Shown: piece after piece, positions 8,742 to 16,386 of the stretch
Position numbering within the stretch: the first letter of the stretch is position 1
Layout: every line of letters begins with the position of its first letter
Assembly (NCBI GenBank): GCA_029379215.1
Contig: JAQYWO010000039.1
Span: 1 to 40,850, forward strand
Origin: Rhizonema sp. PD37
GTDB lineage: Bacteria; Cyanobacteriota; Cyanobacteriia; Cyanobacteriales; Nostocaceae
Direction of reading: 5' to 3'
DNA length: 40,850 nucleotides
The notes under the pieces: model-generated
What the model saw: only the letters and a program-made list of their open reading frames with translations
Told to the model about the DNA's origin: nothing
Databases searched by the model: none
Position numbers and translations under genes: made by a program

Positions 8742-8800
8742 CTCTTAAGAATCTCCGAACTTTAAGTTCGGAGAGTGTCAAAGGTATCCAACACTCTTGA
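8742..8800 (+). ncRNA. Probable 3' scaffold of the TnpB omega RNA / element right end
   Basis: Directly after the tnpB stop codon there are two back-to-back hairpins (8 base pairs with a 5-base loop at 8753-8773; 6 base pairs with a 12-base loop at 8773-8796). In characterised TnpB systems the omega RNA covers the tnpB 3' end and right end, and its guide is the flanking DNA just beyond. By analogy the guide here would start at about 8797-8800. This is inference from position and structure only. Confidence 0.35.
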
Positions 8801-8866
8801 TGCTGCGAACTACAAAAAGTCTATAAGGTATATTATGCCAAAAATTCTGTTTTTACCCGAAAACGA

Positions 8867-9045
8867 GTTCTAACATGTTCGGTAAATGAGTTATAAATAA
8901 AAAATAGGTTCGTAGTTGAGGACAGTTCGGAGGAGGGTTTCCCTCCGAAAGAATCTGTCCGTGCGCTGTCTTCGCTCTCAAAAATTTGTAGGGCTAAAGC
9001 GCAACTACAAATATTATTATAAGTGTTAAACCGAACATGATATGA
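8867..9045. repeat. MITE-like element, family B (ATGTTCGG termini)
   Basis: Imperfect terminal inverted repeats of about 29-30 bases: left 8867-8896 containing CATGTTCGGTAAATGAGTTA, and right 9017-9045, whose reverse complement contains CATGTTCGGTTTAACACTTA. Between them is the GGACAG...CTGTCC cassette (8920-8960), which contains the palindromic core GGAGGGTTTCCCTCC. There is no credible coding capacity; the leftward open frame across it is an artefact. A second copy of the family is at 15008-15147. Confidence 0.65.
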
Positions 9046-9074
9046 CATAACCAACATAGCCAGAAGCTTGGTCT

Positions 9075-9758
9075 TTAGATTAGCCCTGCTATGATATTGA
9101 TACTCATAGCTAAAATGGCGGTATTAAAAAAGAAAGATAATATTCCATGAATCAGAGCCAATCGCCTCATATTTGGTGAAGTTATCTGAACATCTGAAAC
9201 TTGGCTAGTCATACCAATGACAAAAGAAAAGTATAAAAAATCCCAGTAATCAGGCTCATGATCATCAGGAAAATCTAAACCTTGAGCCAATTGCTCTTGA
9301 TCGCTACGACTACGCTGGTAATAATTGTGTGCGTACCTGAGTGCAAAGATTGTATGCACCAGTAACCACGAATCTACAATTGTCATGACTGCAAGTGTAA
9401 CGTGTATGGCTATCAGAAACGTTGATTGTCCTTTTTTAGTATCACCAAGCAAAAATCCAATCGCGACTAAGCTAACACAAGCAGCAGCAACAATTAAGAT
9501 GGAGATAGCCACACGTCCCTCGTTTTCACGTTGTGCATAACGGCGCATCTTTTCAGGGGTAGCTGCAGATATCCTCCATAAAGTCAAGCCTAAGTATATG
9601 TCAGCACCTAAGTTCCACCCACACAGAATGCGTGATTTCAAGTGTAGCCAATGTGGAAGGATGGGTAAGATGATTGCAACAAGGCAAAGAGTAATTGTCA
9701 ACCGAGATAGAGGTTTTAGATTCTTGAAAAAATTACTGACGATAGACACAAGGGACAA
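9075..9758 (-). CDS. DUF1345 family integral membrane protein
   Basis: A 227-residue polytopic inner-membrane protein. Hydrophobic stretches lie at about 18-38, 45-62, 82-104, 115-138, 165-185 and 200-225. The family signatures are visible: HTIFALRYAHNYY (about 134-146), and PDYWDFLYFSFVIGMTSQVSD (about 168-188). The biochemical function of DUF1345 is not known. It reads in the same direction as the phospholipase D-like gene upstream, with a 93-base gap, so they could share a transcript. Its 3' side abuts the family B MITE-like element. Confidence 0.88.
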   Translation of the reverse strand: MSLVSIVSNFFKNLKPLSRLTITLCLVAIILPILPHWLHLKSRILCGWNLGADIYLGLTLWRISAATPEKMRRYAQRENEGRVAISILIVAAACVSLVAIGFLLGDTKKGQSTFLIAIHVTLAVMTIVDSWLLVHTIFALRYAHNYYQRSRSDQEQLAQGLDFPDDHEPDYWDFLYFSFVIGMTSQVSDVQITSPNMRRLALIHGILSFFFNTAILAMSINIIAGLI

Positions 9759-9851
9759 ATCGCTGAAATAGAGCTTGGTTATAAGTATTGTAAACTAATG
9801 AGGTTATTAATAAATAATGGCTAATTGCTACAATTAAATTTTCAATACAGC

Positions 9852-11288
9852 TTAATTATCAGCAGATGAATCGTCTGATTCCATTGGCTCTGTACTTTTT
9901 TGAGTCGTCTTAAGTAAGGTATCTCCGCATTTGTGGGTACGAGGAAGAGTTTTTATCCCTACCTTTGCTGTTCCATAAAGCCGACTAAATTCTCGTTCGT
10001 AATGTGCGGCGACTGTAGGATTCTGTATAAATATCAAAGTTTCATCATTTAGGTAATTTCCTGAATTAGTCCAGTTGTGACTACCAGCAATCACCAAGAG
10101 TTCGTCTAAGATTGCCATCTTACTATGCACTCCGCGATCGCCTGAGGGTGCTACAGGGTATCCTACTGTAGTTATTGGGTGATTCCAAGGCTTCACTTTG
10201 ACGTGGTGATTCTTCTTACCCAAACGAGGACAAACACCCATTGCATCGTAAGCTTTGGAGTAAGGTTTTCCTAAAAAATCTGGATCTACCAATACTTTAA
10301 TATCTTCTACTCCTTGTTCGTGTACATCCCCAAGTGTATCGCTAATATTTTGGTCTGAATACACAAACAAAGCCATATGGACACTCTTTTTGGCTTGTCG
10401 TAGATAAGCAGAGATCTCCCCATTACTAGTCATTGCGATATCTTCATTTCTTTTAGCCGGTGAGAAATTGACTGCGAGCGTTCCACCTGTACCAGTCGTA
10501 ACGATTGCAAGATTTCTTTTTGGCTTATGAGATTTAAATAATCCCTGCCACATATAATTAAATTCATCAGTAAAAGTTTTGGCAAGTTGAACGTTATCGG
10601 CAACAACAACCATATTGTTAGGATTGCCCCGAGTTTGCAAGTTTCCAAAATCTCCATGCAAATCTGATGTCGTTAGATTACCGCTTGATATAATGGTTGT
10701 CTTTCCATCTATGATGACAAATTTGTGGTGCATTAAACCACTGCCTTTAGTTGTTTTACTAGATGTATCGTCTTTGATTTCAATGCCGTTTTTCATCAAC
10801 AGATCCAAAGCATCAGCAGGATACCGCTTTAACTCTTCAATTGCAAGTTTGTCATGCCGATTCATCTTTGTCATTTCTGTAGAGGTGTAGTCTGCTAAGG
10901 TTTTGTTGTACCTGTTGTCAATCATGACTCTGACTTTTACACCACGCTTTTGGGCAAAATTCAGTGCTTCCGCCACTTTAGGAAGCCTGAACTCCATCAC
11001 TGCTAAATCTACAGTTGATTTTGCTTGGTTTACAGCATCAATAATTTGCTGTTCTAAATTGTCTCCTTCTCGGATAAAATGCCGATACGGATCTTCGTAA
11101 GTAGATGCTTGATTATGATTGAAATAAACTTTGACAGCCGAATCTTGAGGTAAAGGTTGGACTAGTCGCGCACCTGGTCGTAAATTATAACACAGTACAA
11201 ATCCCAAAACGAAAAGTGACATAATCAAACCGATTTTTACTAAATTTTTCCGATTTTTAAAGTTTACTAAATAATTTATTGTTTCCAT
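9852..11288 (-). CDS. Membrane-anchored phospholipase D-like (HKD) protein
   Basis: A 478-residue protein with one N-terminal hydrophobic segment (about 17-34), acting as an uncleaved anchor or signal, then two PLD-like halves. Each half has an HxK(x)4D motif: H187/K189/D194 followed by SSGNLT, and H388/K390/D395 followed by AGSHNWTNSG. The two HKD motifs form one phosphodiesterase active site (family knowledge). The substrate could be phospholipid, nucleic acid or another phosphodiester. The N-terminal anchor suggests it works outside the cytoplasmic membrane, which fits a lipid-active or extracellular nuclease role better than cytoplasmic DNA repair, but this is inference. Length is near that of many bacterial PLD-like proteins. 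The 1.7 kb upstream has no gene. Confidence 0.9.
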   Translation of the reverse strand: METINYLVNFKNRKNLVKIGLIMSLFVLGFVLCYNLRPGARLVQPLPQDSAVKVYFNHNQASTYEDPYRHFIREGDNLEQQIIDAVNQAKSTVDLAVMEFRLPKVAEALNFAQKRGVKVRVMIDNRYNKTLADYTSTEMTKMNRHDKLAIEELKRYPADALDLLMKNGIEIKDDTSSKTTKGSGLMHHKFVIIDGKTTIISSGNLTTSDLHGDFGNLQTRGNPNNMVVVADNVQLAKTFTDEFNYMWQGLFKSHKPKRNLAIVTTGTGGTLAVNFSPAKRNEDIAMTSNGEISAYLRQAKKSVHMALFVYSDQNISDTLGDVHEQGVEDIKVLVDPDFLGKPYSKAYDAMGVCPRLGKKNHHVKVKPWNHPITTVGYPVAPSGDRGVHSKMAILDELLVIAGSHNWTNSGNYLNDETLIFIQNPTVAAHYEREFSRLYGTAKVGIKTLPRTHKCGDTLLKTTQKSTEPMESDDSSADN

Positions 11289-11411
11289 TTACAAAATTCT
11301 AATAAATAATTTTATTGTCTATGAATTTGATGATTGCAAATTTAAAATGAAGTAGAAATTTATAAACAACTGTCTCTGGAAAATCACAAATTATTCAGAA
11401 TTATTAAATAA

Positions 11412-11546
11412 TATAGGAGTCCGTGGAGGATTCGTGAAAAATATAGATAAGGAAATAAACCGCTAAGAATGCCTTACCCTATCGGAGAAGGACGCAAAGG
11501 GAAGAAATAAATATATAATTTTCACAAATGATTTAGGAATACTATA
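11412..11546. repeat. MITE-like element, family A, copy 1
   Basis: The left terminus (11412-11442) starts TATAGGAGTCC and ends TTCGTGAAAAAT. The right terminus (11518-11546), reverse complemented, starts TATAGTATTCC and ends TTTGTGAAAAT. The two ends pair imperfectly. The 75-base middle includes AACCGCTAAGAATGCC and GACGCAAAGG, words that also resemble the middle of the second copy. No coding capacity. Confidence 0.6.
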
Positions 11547-12181
11547 TGGTTAATTTATAATTCCTAGTTTTTGCAAAGTATAAGAAGAGTAAAGCTTAGC
11601 AAGCCTAGTTCAAATCTGCTATTATTGAATATTTTATAGCAGACAATATATAAAATTTTTCAAGAAGAAGTTATGATTACTATCTTGAGATATTGTGCAT
11701 GTTTTTTTATCATTACCTGTTACTTTTTATTATCTTTGGATAAAAAAATGCTCAAGTATTTGTATATATTTAAGGTTATTAAAATTGGCTTCTCTTTCCT
11801 CATAAATTAAAGCAGATAAGACTATAGCCAATGAATAGTAATCTGTGGTAAATAGATCAAAATTTACTAATAGCTAAAAAAAATTTTCCTGAACTCAAAA
11901 TAATGCATTTATGCAAAGTCTGCTGTATTCTTTTTGCCGACGAGTTCACAGGAAAGAACTACTCCCGAACCGCTAGAAGAATACCTATTAAAAAACCGCT
12001 CGTGAGCCAAGGACGCAGAAAAATAAGATAGGTAATTTTACACTCCTGTTAGGAGTAATCACGAATTACCAAGTATCAATTACGATTGCTTTTATAACCA
12101 TAATTAATCAATCTGCAATTTTATTTACGTAACGCTTAGTTAGCAGTTTACCCAAGTTTTCCATAACTCAAATAGGAATAT

Positions 12182-12366
12182 TATAGCGTTCCGTTGAGAA
12201 GTCGTGAAAATTATTGTTTGAATGAACCGCCTTAGCGAAGCCATGCCCGAAGGGCTTTAGACGAGGACAGTTCGCAGGAGGGTTTCCCTCCGTAAGAATC
12301 TGTCCGCGCCAAGAACGCCAAGAGAGGACACAGAGAGATTTTCACAACTGATTTAGGACTGCTATA
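12182..12366. repeat. MITE-like element, family A, copy 2, with nested cassette
   Basis: The left terminus (12182-12211) starts TATAGCGTTCC and ends GTCGTGAAAAT. The right terminus (12338-12366), reverse complemented, starts TATAGCAGTCC and ends GTTGTGAAAAT. The interior carries the GGACAG...CTGTCC cassette (12265-12305) with the core palindrome at 12277-12291; copy 1 lacks this cassette. This copy is 50 bases longer than copy 1, close to the cassette length. That suggests insertion of one small element into another. Confidence 0.65.
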
Positions 12367-12987
12367 TATTGGAAATGTTCTAATTAATTATCTCCAATTT
12401 TTATTTTCAGTAGAGAAAATACGATGTAATATATACTTTACATCTACTCTATTGAAAATAAATAGTCTACTACATCCGCTCTCAAATTGTTGCCAAGATT
12501 CTATATTCTTGAGAATGAGATGACCCTGATAGGAATCCTGGAGAATATGGTTCAATAATATGTTGACAATGTCTGTAAAAACAATACGGGAATTACTGAT
12601 TTTGATATCAAGGAATGCAGTTAATTTCAATAATTATACTAGCAGCATTGAAACCGGGTGACTGGAAGGCGATCGCTGCGTACAGGTTATGTTGAGCCAA
12701 CACCGCGTTATTTAGGTGTATTGCAGGCGTTGCTGAATCCGAGTATGAAATTACATTTTCCCTGATGACTAAACAGCGATTCTTTGCGACGGCAGCCGCT
12801 ATCTTCCTCACAATTAATTCAGTACGACTGTTATGCATAGCATAATCTTTAACAGAAAGCACCTGACTATAGAAAGATAAAAATATACTTATATAGCTAT
12901 CCAAAAGATTATTAGAATTTTGTCATAACTGTATATGCTGATGGTAGAGGCAACCAAGTGTAAGAGTGTGTTCTCACTTGAGATTTT

Positions 12988-14151
12988 ATGCAAATTTATC
13001 TAGATTACAGCGCTACTACTCCCACTCGCCCAGAAGCGATCGCTGCCATGCAGGCAGTTCTCACTCAACAATGGGGTAATCCCTCCAGCTTACATGAGTG
13101 GGGACAACGAGCAGCAACAGTTGTAGAACAAGCGAGGATGCAGGTTGCTGGTTTAATTAACGCTGAGGCTGAATCCATCATCTTTACTTCTGGTGGTACA
13201 GAAGCAAACAATCTAGCAATTATGGGAATTGCTCGTTTGTGCGCCAAACCACAACACATCATTATTTCCAGTATTGAACATTCCGCCATTGCCGAACCAG
13301 TCCACTTGTTAGAGTTGTGGGGTTGGCAAGTCACTCACTTAGGCGTGGATGCCAAAGGCAGGATTAACCCAAAGGATTTAAAAGCAGCGTTGCAGGATAA
13401 CACCGTCTTAGTATCGGTGATTTACGGTCAAAGTGAAGTTGGGACAATTCAACCAATTGAGGAATTGGGTAATATTGCTCACAGAAATAATGTGCTATTT
13501 CATACTGATACTGTACAAGTTGCTGGACGATTACCAGTAGATGTTAGAAAACTCCCTGTAGATTTACTGAGTATTTCTAGTCATAAAATTTATGGTCCAC
13601 AAGGTGCAGGGGCATTGTATGTCCGTCCAGGTGTAAAGTTGATACCCCTACTTGTTGGTGGAGGACAAGAAATGCAACTGCGTTCAGGTACGCAAGCAGT
13701 ACCTACCATCGCTGGTTTTGGTGTCGCAGCAGAGTTAGCTGTGCAAGAAATGCCAAAAGAAATACCCCGATTAATCAAGTTACGCGATCGCTTGTTTGCC
13801 CAGTTAGCTGATATTCCTGGTTTAATTCCCACAGGCGATCTCATCCACCGTCTGCCTCACCATGTAAGTTTCTGCTTAGAATACGCGGATGGTGAAAAAC
13901 TCAGTGGCAAAACTTTAGTGCGACACATGAATCTAGCTGGCATCGGTATTAGTGCTGGAGCCGCCTGTCATAGTGGTAAACTCAGTCCTAGTCCCATACT
14001 GTTAGCAATGGGCTACTCTGAAAAAGCAGCTTTAGGTGCAATTCGGATGACGCTGGGTCGCGACACTACAGAAGCTGATGTAGATTGGACAGCAATGGTG
14101 TTAAAGCAAGTTTTAGAACGACTAACACCTGTAGAATTAGTCTTCAGATAA
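12988..14151 (+). CDS. Cysteine desulfurase (NifS/IscS-type, PLP-dependent)
   Basis: A 387-residue class V aminotransferase-fold enzyme that takes sulfur from L-cysteine for Fe-S clusters or other thio-cofactors. Seen: N-terminal IYLDYSATTP; H98 in SIEHSA, which stacks on PLP; the PLP lysine K200 in SISSHKIYGPQGAGALYVR; and the persulfide-forming cysteine C327 in SAGAACHSG, on the long mobile loop of group I enzymes. Odd: the usual NNEVG/NNEIG segment reads GQSEVGTIQP (148-156), so the conserved Asn that contacts PLP is replaced. This is a common-looking divergent branch rather than the nif-cluster enzyme, and no nif genes are nearby. The DUF1995 gene follows within about 30 bases, probably co-transcribed. 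Confidence 0.92.
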   Translation: MQIYLDYSATTPTRPEAIAAMQAVLTQQWGNPSSLHEWGQRAATVVEQARMQVAGLINAEAESIIFTSGGTEANNLAIMGIARLCAKPQHIIISSIEHSAIAEPVHLLELWGWQVTHLGVDAKGRINPKDLKAALQDNTVLVSVIYGQSEVGTIQPIEELGNIAHRNNVLFHTDTVQVAGRLPVDVRKLPVDLLSISSHKIYGPQGAGALYVRPGVKLIPLLVGGGQEMQLRSGTQAVPTIAGFGVAAELAVQEMPKEIPRLIKLRDRLFAQLADIPGLIPTGDLIHRLPHHVSFCLEYADGEKLSGKTLVRHMNLAGIGISAGAACHSGKLSPSPILLAMGYSEKAALGAIRMTLGRDTTEADVDWTAMVLKQVLERLTPVELVFR

Positions 14152-14182
14152 GTTGTTCATTCCTAACTCCTCACTTTTTATA

Positions 14183-14914
14183 ATGACTGAACTTCCCACA
14201 ACTTTAGAAGATGCGATCGCCCAGGCACAGACAGCTACCGAGGCAGCACTAGCAGATGGATATAAAAGATTACAAGTGGAGTTGCTTTTCCCAGAACTCA
14301 AATCGATGCCTGTAGCAGAGCAATTTTTGACAATTTTTGAAAAATACGGTTCTCACATCAGAATATTCTTTCCTGATGCTGGTGCTGCAGCCCTTGCCAA
14401 ACGTGAGTGGGGGGAAGTCCCATTTCACATTACTGACATTGGTAGTGGCAAAACAGGTGCAAAGCCAAAAATTTATCCAGAGGACGAAATATTCTTATTT
14501 GTTGCTCCAACAGCCATAGAAGTTATACCGTTAGAAAAGCTGTGTGAAGAGATAGGCGATCGCCCTATAGTCATGTTAAATCCTAGTTTAGAAGATGCAG
14601 GCATAGTTGGCATTGGTTACGCCGCACGTCAAATACGCGAACGTTTCATCAAGACTATTGAATCCTGCTATTACCTGCGTCCTATCTTTGAAGAAGCAGC
14701 AGTCTTTCGTTGCTACCCCGGATTGTGGGAAGTCTGGGTGCGCAAAGGCAACGACTATCAAAAGATTACCGAATTACCTAACAGACCATCAGGCGATGAA
14801 CTGGATTCTATTCTAATGCAGAAACAACCTCAAACACCCGGAGAATCTGCTTCCGTGAAAAAGGCAAGTATGTTTAGAGGGTTACAACGGTTCTTACGGG
14901 CATTGAGGAGTTAA
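14183..14914 (+). CDS. DUF1995 family protein
   Basis: A 243-residue soluble protein of the DUF1995 family, common in cyanobacteria and plastids (for example LPA3 in plants, linked to photosystem II assembly); its own function is unknown. Seen: an N-terminal helix of the type LEDAIAQAQTATEAALADGYKRLQVELLFPEL, a central Rossmann-like stretch with DEIFLFVAP and RPIVMLNPSLED, and the C-terminal CYYLRPIFEEAAVFRCYPGLWEVW segment typical of the family. I chose the ATG at 14183. An in-frame TTG at 14153 would begin one base after the upstream stop codon and add ten unconserved residues. It lies just downstream of the desulfurase, suggesting an operon and possibly a role in cofactor or photosystem maturation (inference). 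Confidence 0.85.
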   Translation: MTELPTTLEDAIAQAQTATEAALADGYKRLQVELLFPELKSMPVAEQFLTIFEKYGSHIRIFFPDAGAAALAKREWGEVPFHITDIGSGKTGAKPKIYPEDEIFLFVAPTAIEVIPLEKLCEEIGDRPIVMLNPSLEDAGIVGIGYAARQIRERFIKTIESCYYLRPIFEEAAVFRCYPGLWEVWVRKGNDYQKITELPNRPSGDELDSILMQKQPQTPGESASVKKASMFRGLQRFLRALRS

Positions 14915-15449
14915 CAAAATAGAGAGTAGGGAGTGAAAAGAATTTATACAGAGAATTTTCTCTCTTTGTTCTCTGTGCATAAAGCAATACGGTTCAGTTG
15001 AGGTTTGATATTATGTCCGTTCGATTAACCTGAAATATCGGAAGAACCTCACCCCGCCAAAGCTACGCTTTGTCTCCCCTCCCCGCCTGCGGGGAGGGGT
15101 TGGGGGTGGGGTTCTTTTCCGCATGGTTCTGCGACCGAACATGATATGAGCCCCTCTTTTTTAGGGGAGCCAGTTGAGAACTAGTACGGATTTAGACACT
15201 ATCAGTACTTAAATAGAAGATGCCAACTTTATCACAAATTCATGATGAAAATAAGGCTTAAAAAAATGTGTATAACGTTCAGTCTCTAAGGTTTACAAGT
15301 CCTATTAAATACTCTTTTTTCGTAGTTTTACTGAGTATTATATTGTTTTCATAAAGTCAATCAACTCATGCTTGTAATTGCCGCACCTATCAGCTTAGTA
15401 TTTGTTTTTAATAATTGCGTGTAATTTATAACACAAAGGTGAGATAATT
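14915..15449. other. Intergenic region with a MITE-like element
   Basis: No gene seen. It holds the family B element at 15008-15147. The rest (15148-15449) is AT-rich leader of the PEP-CTERM gene, with no clear promoter motif that I can defend. Confidence 0.5.
15008..15147. repeat. MITE-like element, family B, copy 2
   Basis: The left end ATATTATGTCCGTTCG (15008-15023) pairs with the right end (15132-15147) at 13 of 16 positions, and both match the ATGTTCGG-type ends of the element at 8867-9045. The interior is different: a strong GC hairpin (CCCCTCCCCGC with GCGGGGAGGGG, three-base loop) inside a longer arm GAACCTCACCCC/GGGGTGGGGTTC. The same ends carrying a different interior suggests that the ends, not the cargo, define the family. 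Confidence 0.6.
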
Positions 15450-16328
15450 TTGACTGAGAAAATCATGACAGCAACAGGCTTACAGAAAGTTGCAAGTACA
15501 GGATGCAATGTTAAGAAAGATTTAACGACTTTAGATAAACTGAGAAAAAACTTCACAAAAGCTACAGGCATAGCAGCAGCGATCGGGATTGCAGCTTGTC
15601 TATTTCCGGCCACTGCTCAAGCTCAAATATTTCCAATTCCAGATCTATTTTTACCACTGGACACGCCACTGCTCGAGTTTTCTGGGAATTCGGATGTTCT
15701 GTCCAATGTTAATGTTAACTTTCTTTTAAACCCCTCTGTTGAGAACACGAACAGCCAGGGTCCTTATCTGGGAGTGTTCCCTGGAGCTATTCTAAACTTT
15801 ACCGACACTAGTAATAGTAATCCCGCCAACACTCTCACTTTTTCGTCTGGAACTCTGACAGCTTCTAGACTTACAACCGATCCTAATACTGGCAATTTCA
15901 CAGGAGTGGGTAATTTCTCCGGATTTGAATATGGTTATTCGACTATCAGTGACAATACTATTGCTGGTAATTTTAGCAGCAATAGCGGTTTGAGATACGA
16001 TGTTACATTTGACAATAGTTCAGAAAGATTAACTTTGTTCATTCCTTCCACCGATCCTAACTTGAGTAATTCCCTATCCGGTTTAATTACTGCTTTAGGC
16101 ACAAGTCGATATAGTGAACTACAAGGAGTGGTAACTCGTCCTGATGGGAGCAATGAACGGTTTTTCGTCGCTAACCCAGCTATCCCAAACCAACAATCTA
16201 GACGACCTTTCCGTGTAACCCTTGCCACTGTCCCCGAACCAACTACTACAGCTAGTCTGCTTGCTGTAGGAGCTTTGGGTGCAGTATCAGTGCTGAAACG
16301 GAACTGGAATGTGAGGAAATCAGTTTAA
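15450..16328 (+). CDS. PEP-CTERM sorting domain protein
   Basis: A 292-residue exported protein. It has an N-terminal basic region plus hydrophobic signal ending ATAQAQ (about residues 40-56), then a Ser/Thr/Asn-rich beta-type body, and a C-terminal sorting signal: VPEP, a hydrophobic segment ASLLAVGALGAVSVL, and the basic tail KRNWNVRK. Family knowledge: the PEP-CTERM signal is processed by an exosortase, and such proteins go to the cell surface or extracellular matrix. No exosortase gene is in the window. I kept the TTG start at 15450 because AAGGTGAG lies about 6 bases upstream; the ATG at 15465 is a reasonable alternative. The TpsA-like gene follows within 60 bases. Confidence 0.85.
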   Translation: MTEKIMTATGLQKVASTGCNVKKDLTTLDKLRKNFTKATGIAAAIGIAACLFPATAQAQIFPIPDLFLPLDTPLLEFSGNSDVLSNVNVNFLLNPSVENTNSQGPYLGVFPGAILNFTDTSNSNPANTLTFSSGTLTASRLTTDPNTGNFTGVGNFSGFEYGYSTISDNTIAGNFSSNSGLRYDVTFDNSSERLTLFIPSTDPNLSNSLSGLITALGTSRYSELQGVVTRPDGSNERFFVANPAIPNQQSRRPFRVTLATVPEPTTTASLLAVGALGAVSVLKRNWNVRKSV

Positions 16329-16350
16329 CTGATTGTCAGGAAGCCCATAT

Positions 16351-16374
16351 CACCATAATCTTAAGATTATGGTG
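16351..16374. promoter_or_regulatory. Perfect 24-base palindrome between the PEP-CTERM and TpsA-like genes
   Basis: CACCATAATCTT is followed immediately by its exact reverse complement. The palindrome starts 23 bases after the PEP-CTERM stop and ends 12 bases before the preferred ATG of the TpsA-like gene, covering an alternative ATG at 16369. It could be an operator, an mRNA hairpin that reduces translation of the second gene, or a dispersed repeat. Confidence 0.45.
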
Positions 16375-16386
16375 ATAAATTACTTT

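Larger units (their letters stand above)
7173..8800 (+). mobile_element. TnpB-only IS200/IS605-family element (minimum extent)
   Basis: The element consists of tnpB plus a hairpin-rich right end. The right end carries two adjacent stem-loops: CTCCGAAC/GTTCGGAG (8753-8773) and GAGTGT/ACACTC (8773-8796). Subterminal hairpins in place of terminal inverted repeats are typical of this family. The left end cannot be placed from sequence alone; it may lie in the hairpin-rich gap at 6.6-7.1 kb. Without a TnpA transposase it would need help in trans to move. Confidence 0.7.
11289..12987. other. 1.7-kb gene-poor region
   Basis: AT-rich, with many stops in all frames. It contains two copies of MITE-like family A (11412-11546 and 12182-12366). 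Two leftward open frames, 12388-12630 and 12608-12904, overlap each other, have no recognisable motif, and lack convincing ribosome sites. They may be remnants of a decayed gene, but nothing in them is identifiable. The last 80 bases before 12988 should hold the desulfurase promoter; I could not place a clear -35/-10 pair. Confidence 0.6.

Noticed and set aside
8833..9057. A 74-codon leftward open frame
   Set aside because: It coincides almost exactly with a MITE-like element and its terminal repeats.
12388..12904. Two overlapping leftward open frames (12388-12630, 12608-12904)
   Set aside because: No recognisable motif, no good ribosome sites, and mutually overlapping; at most a decayed gene, noted in the gap entry.
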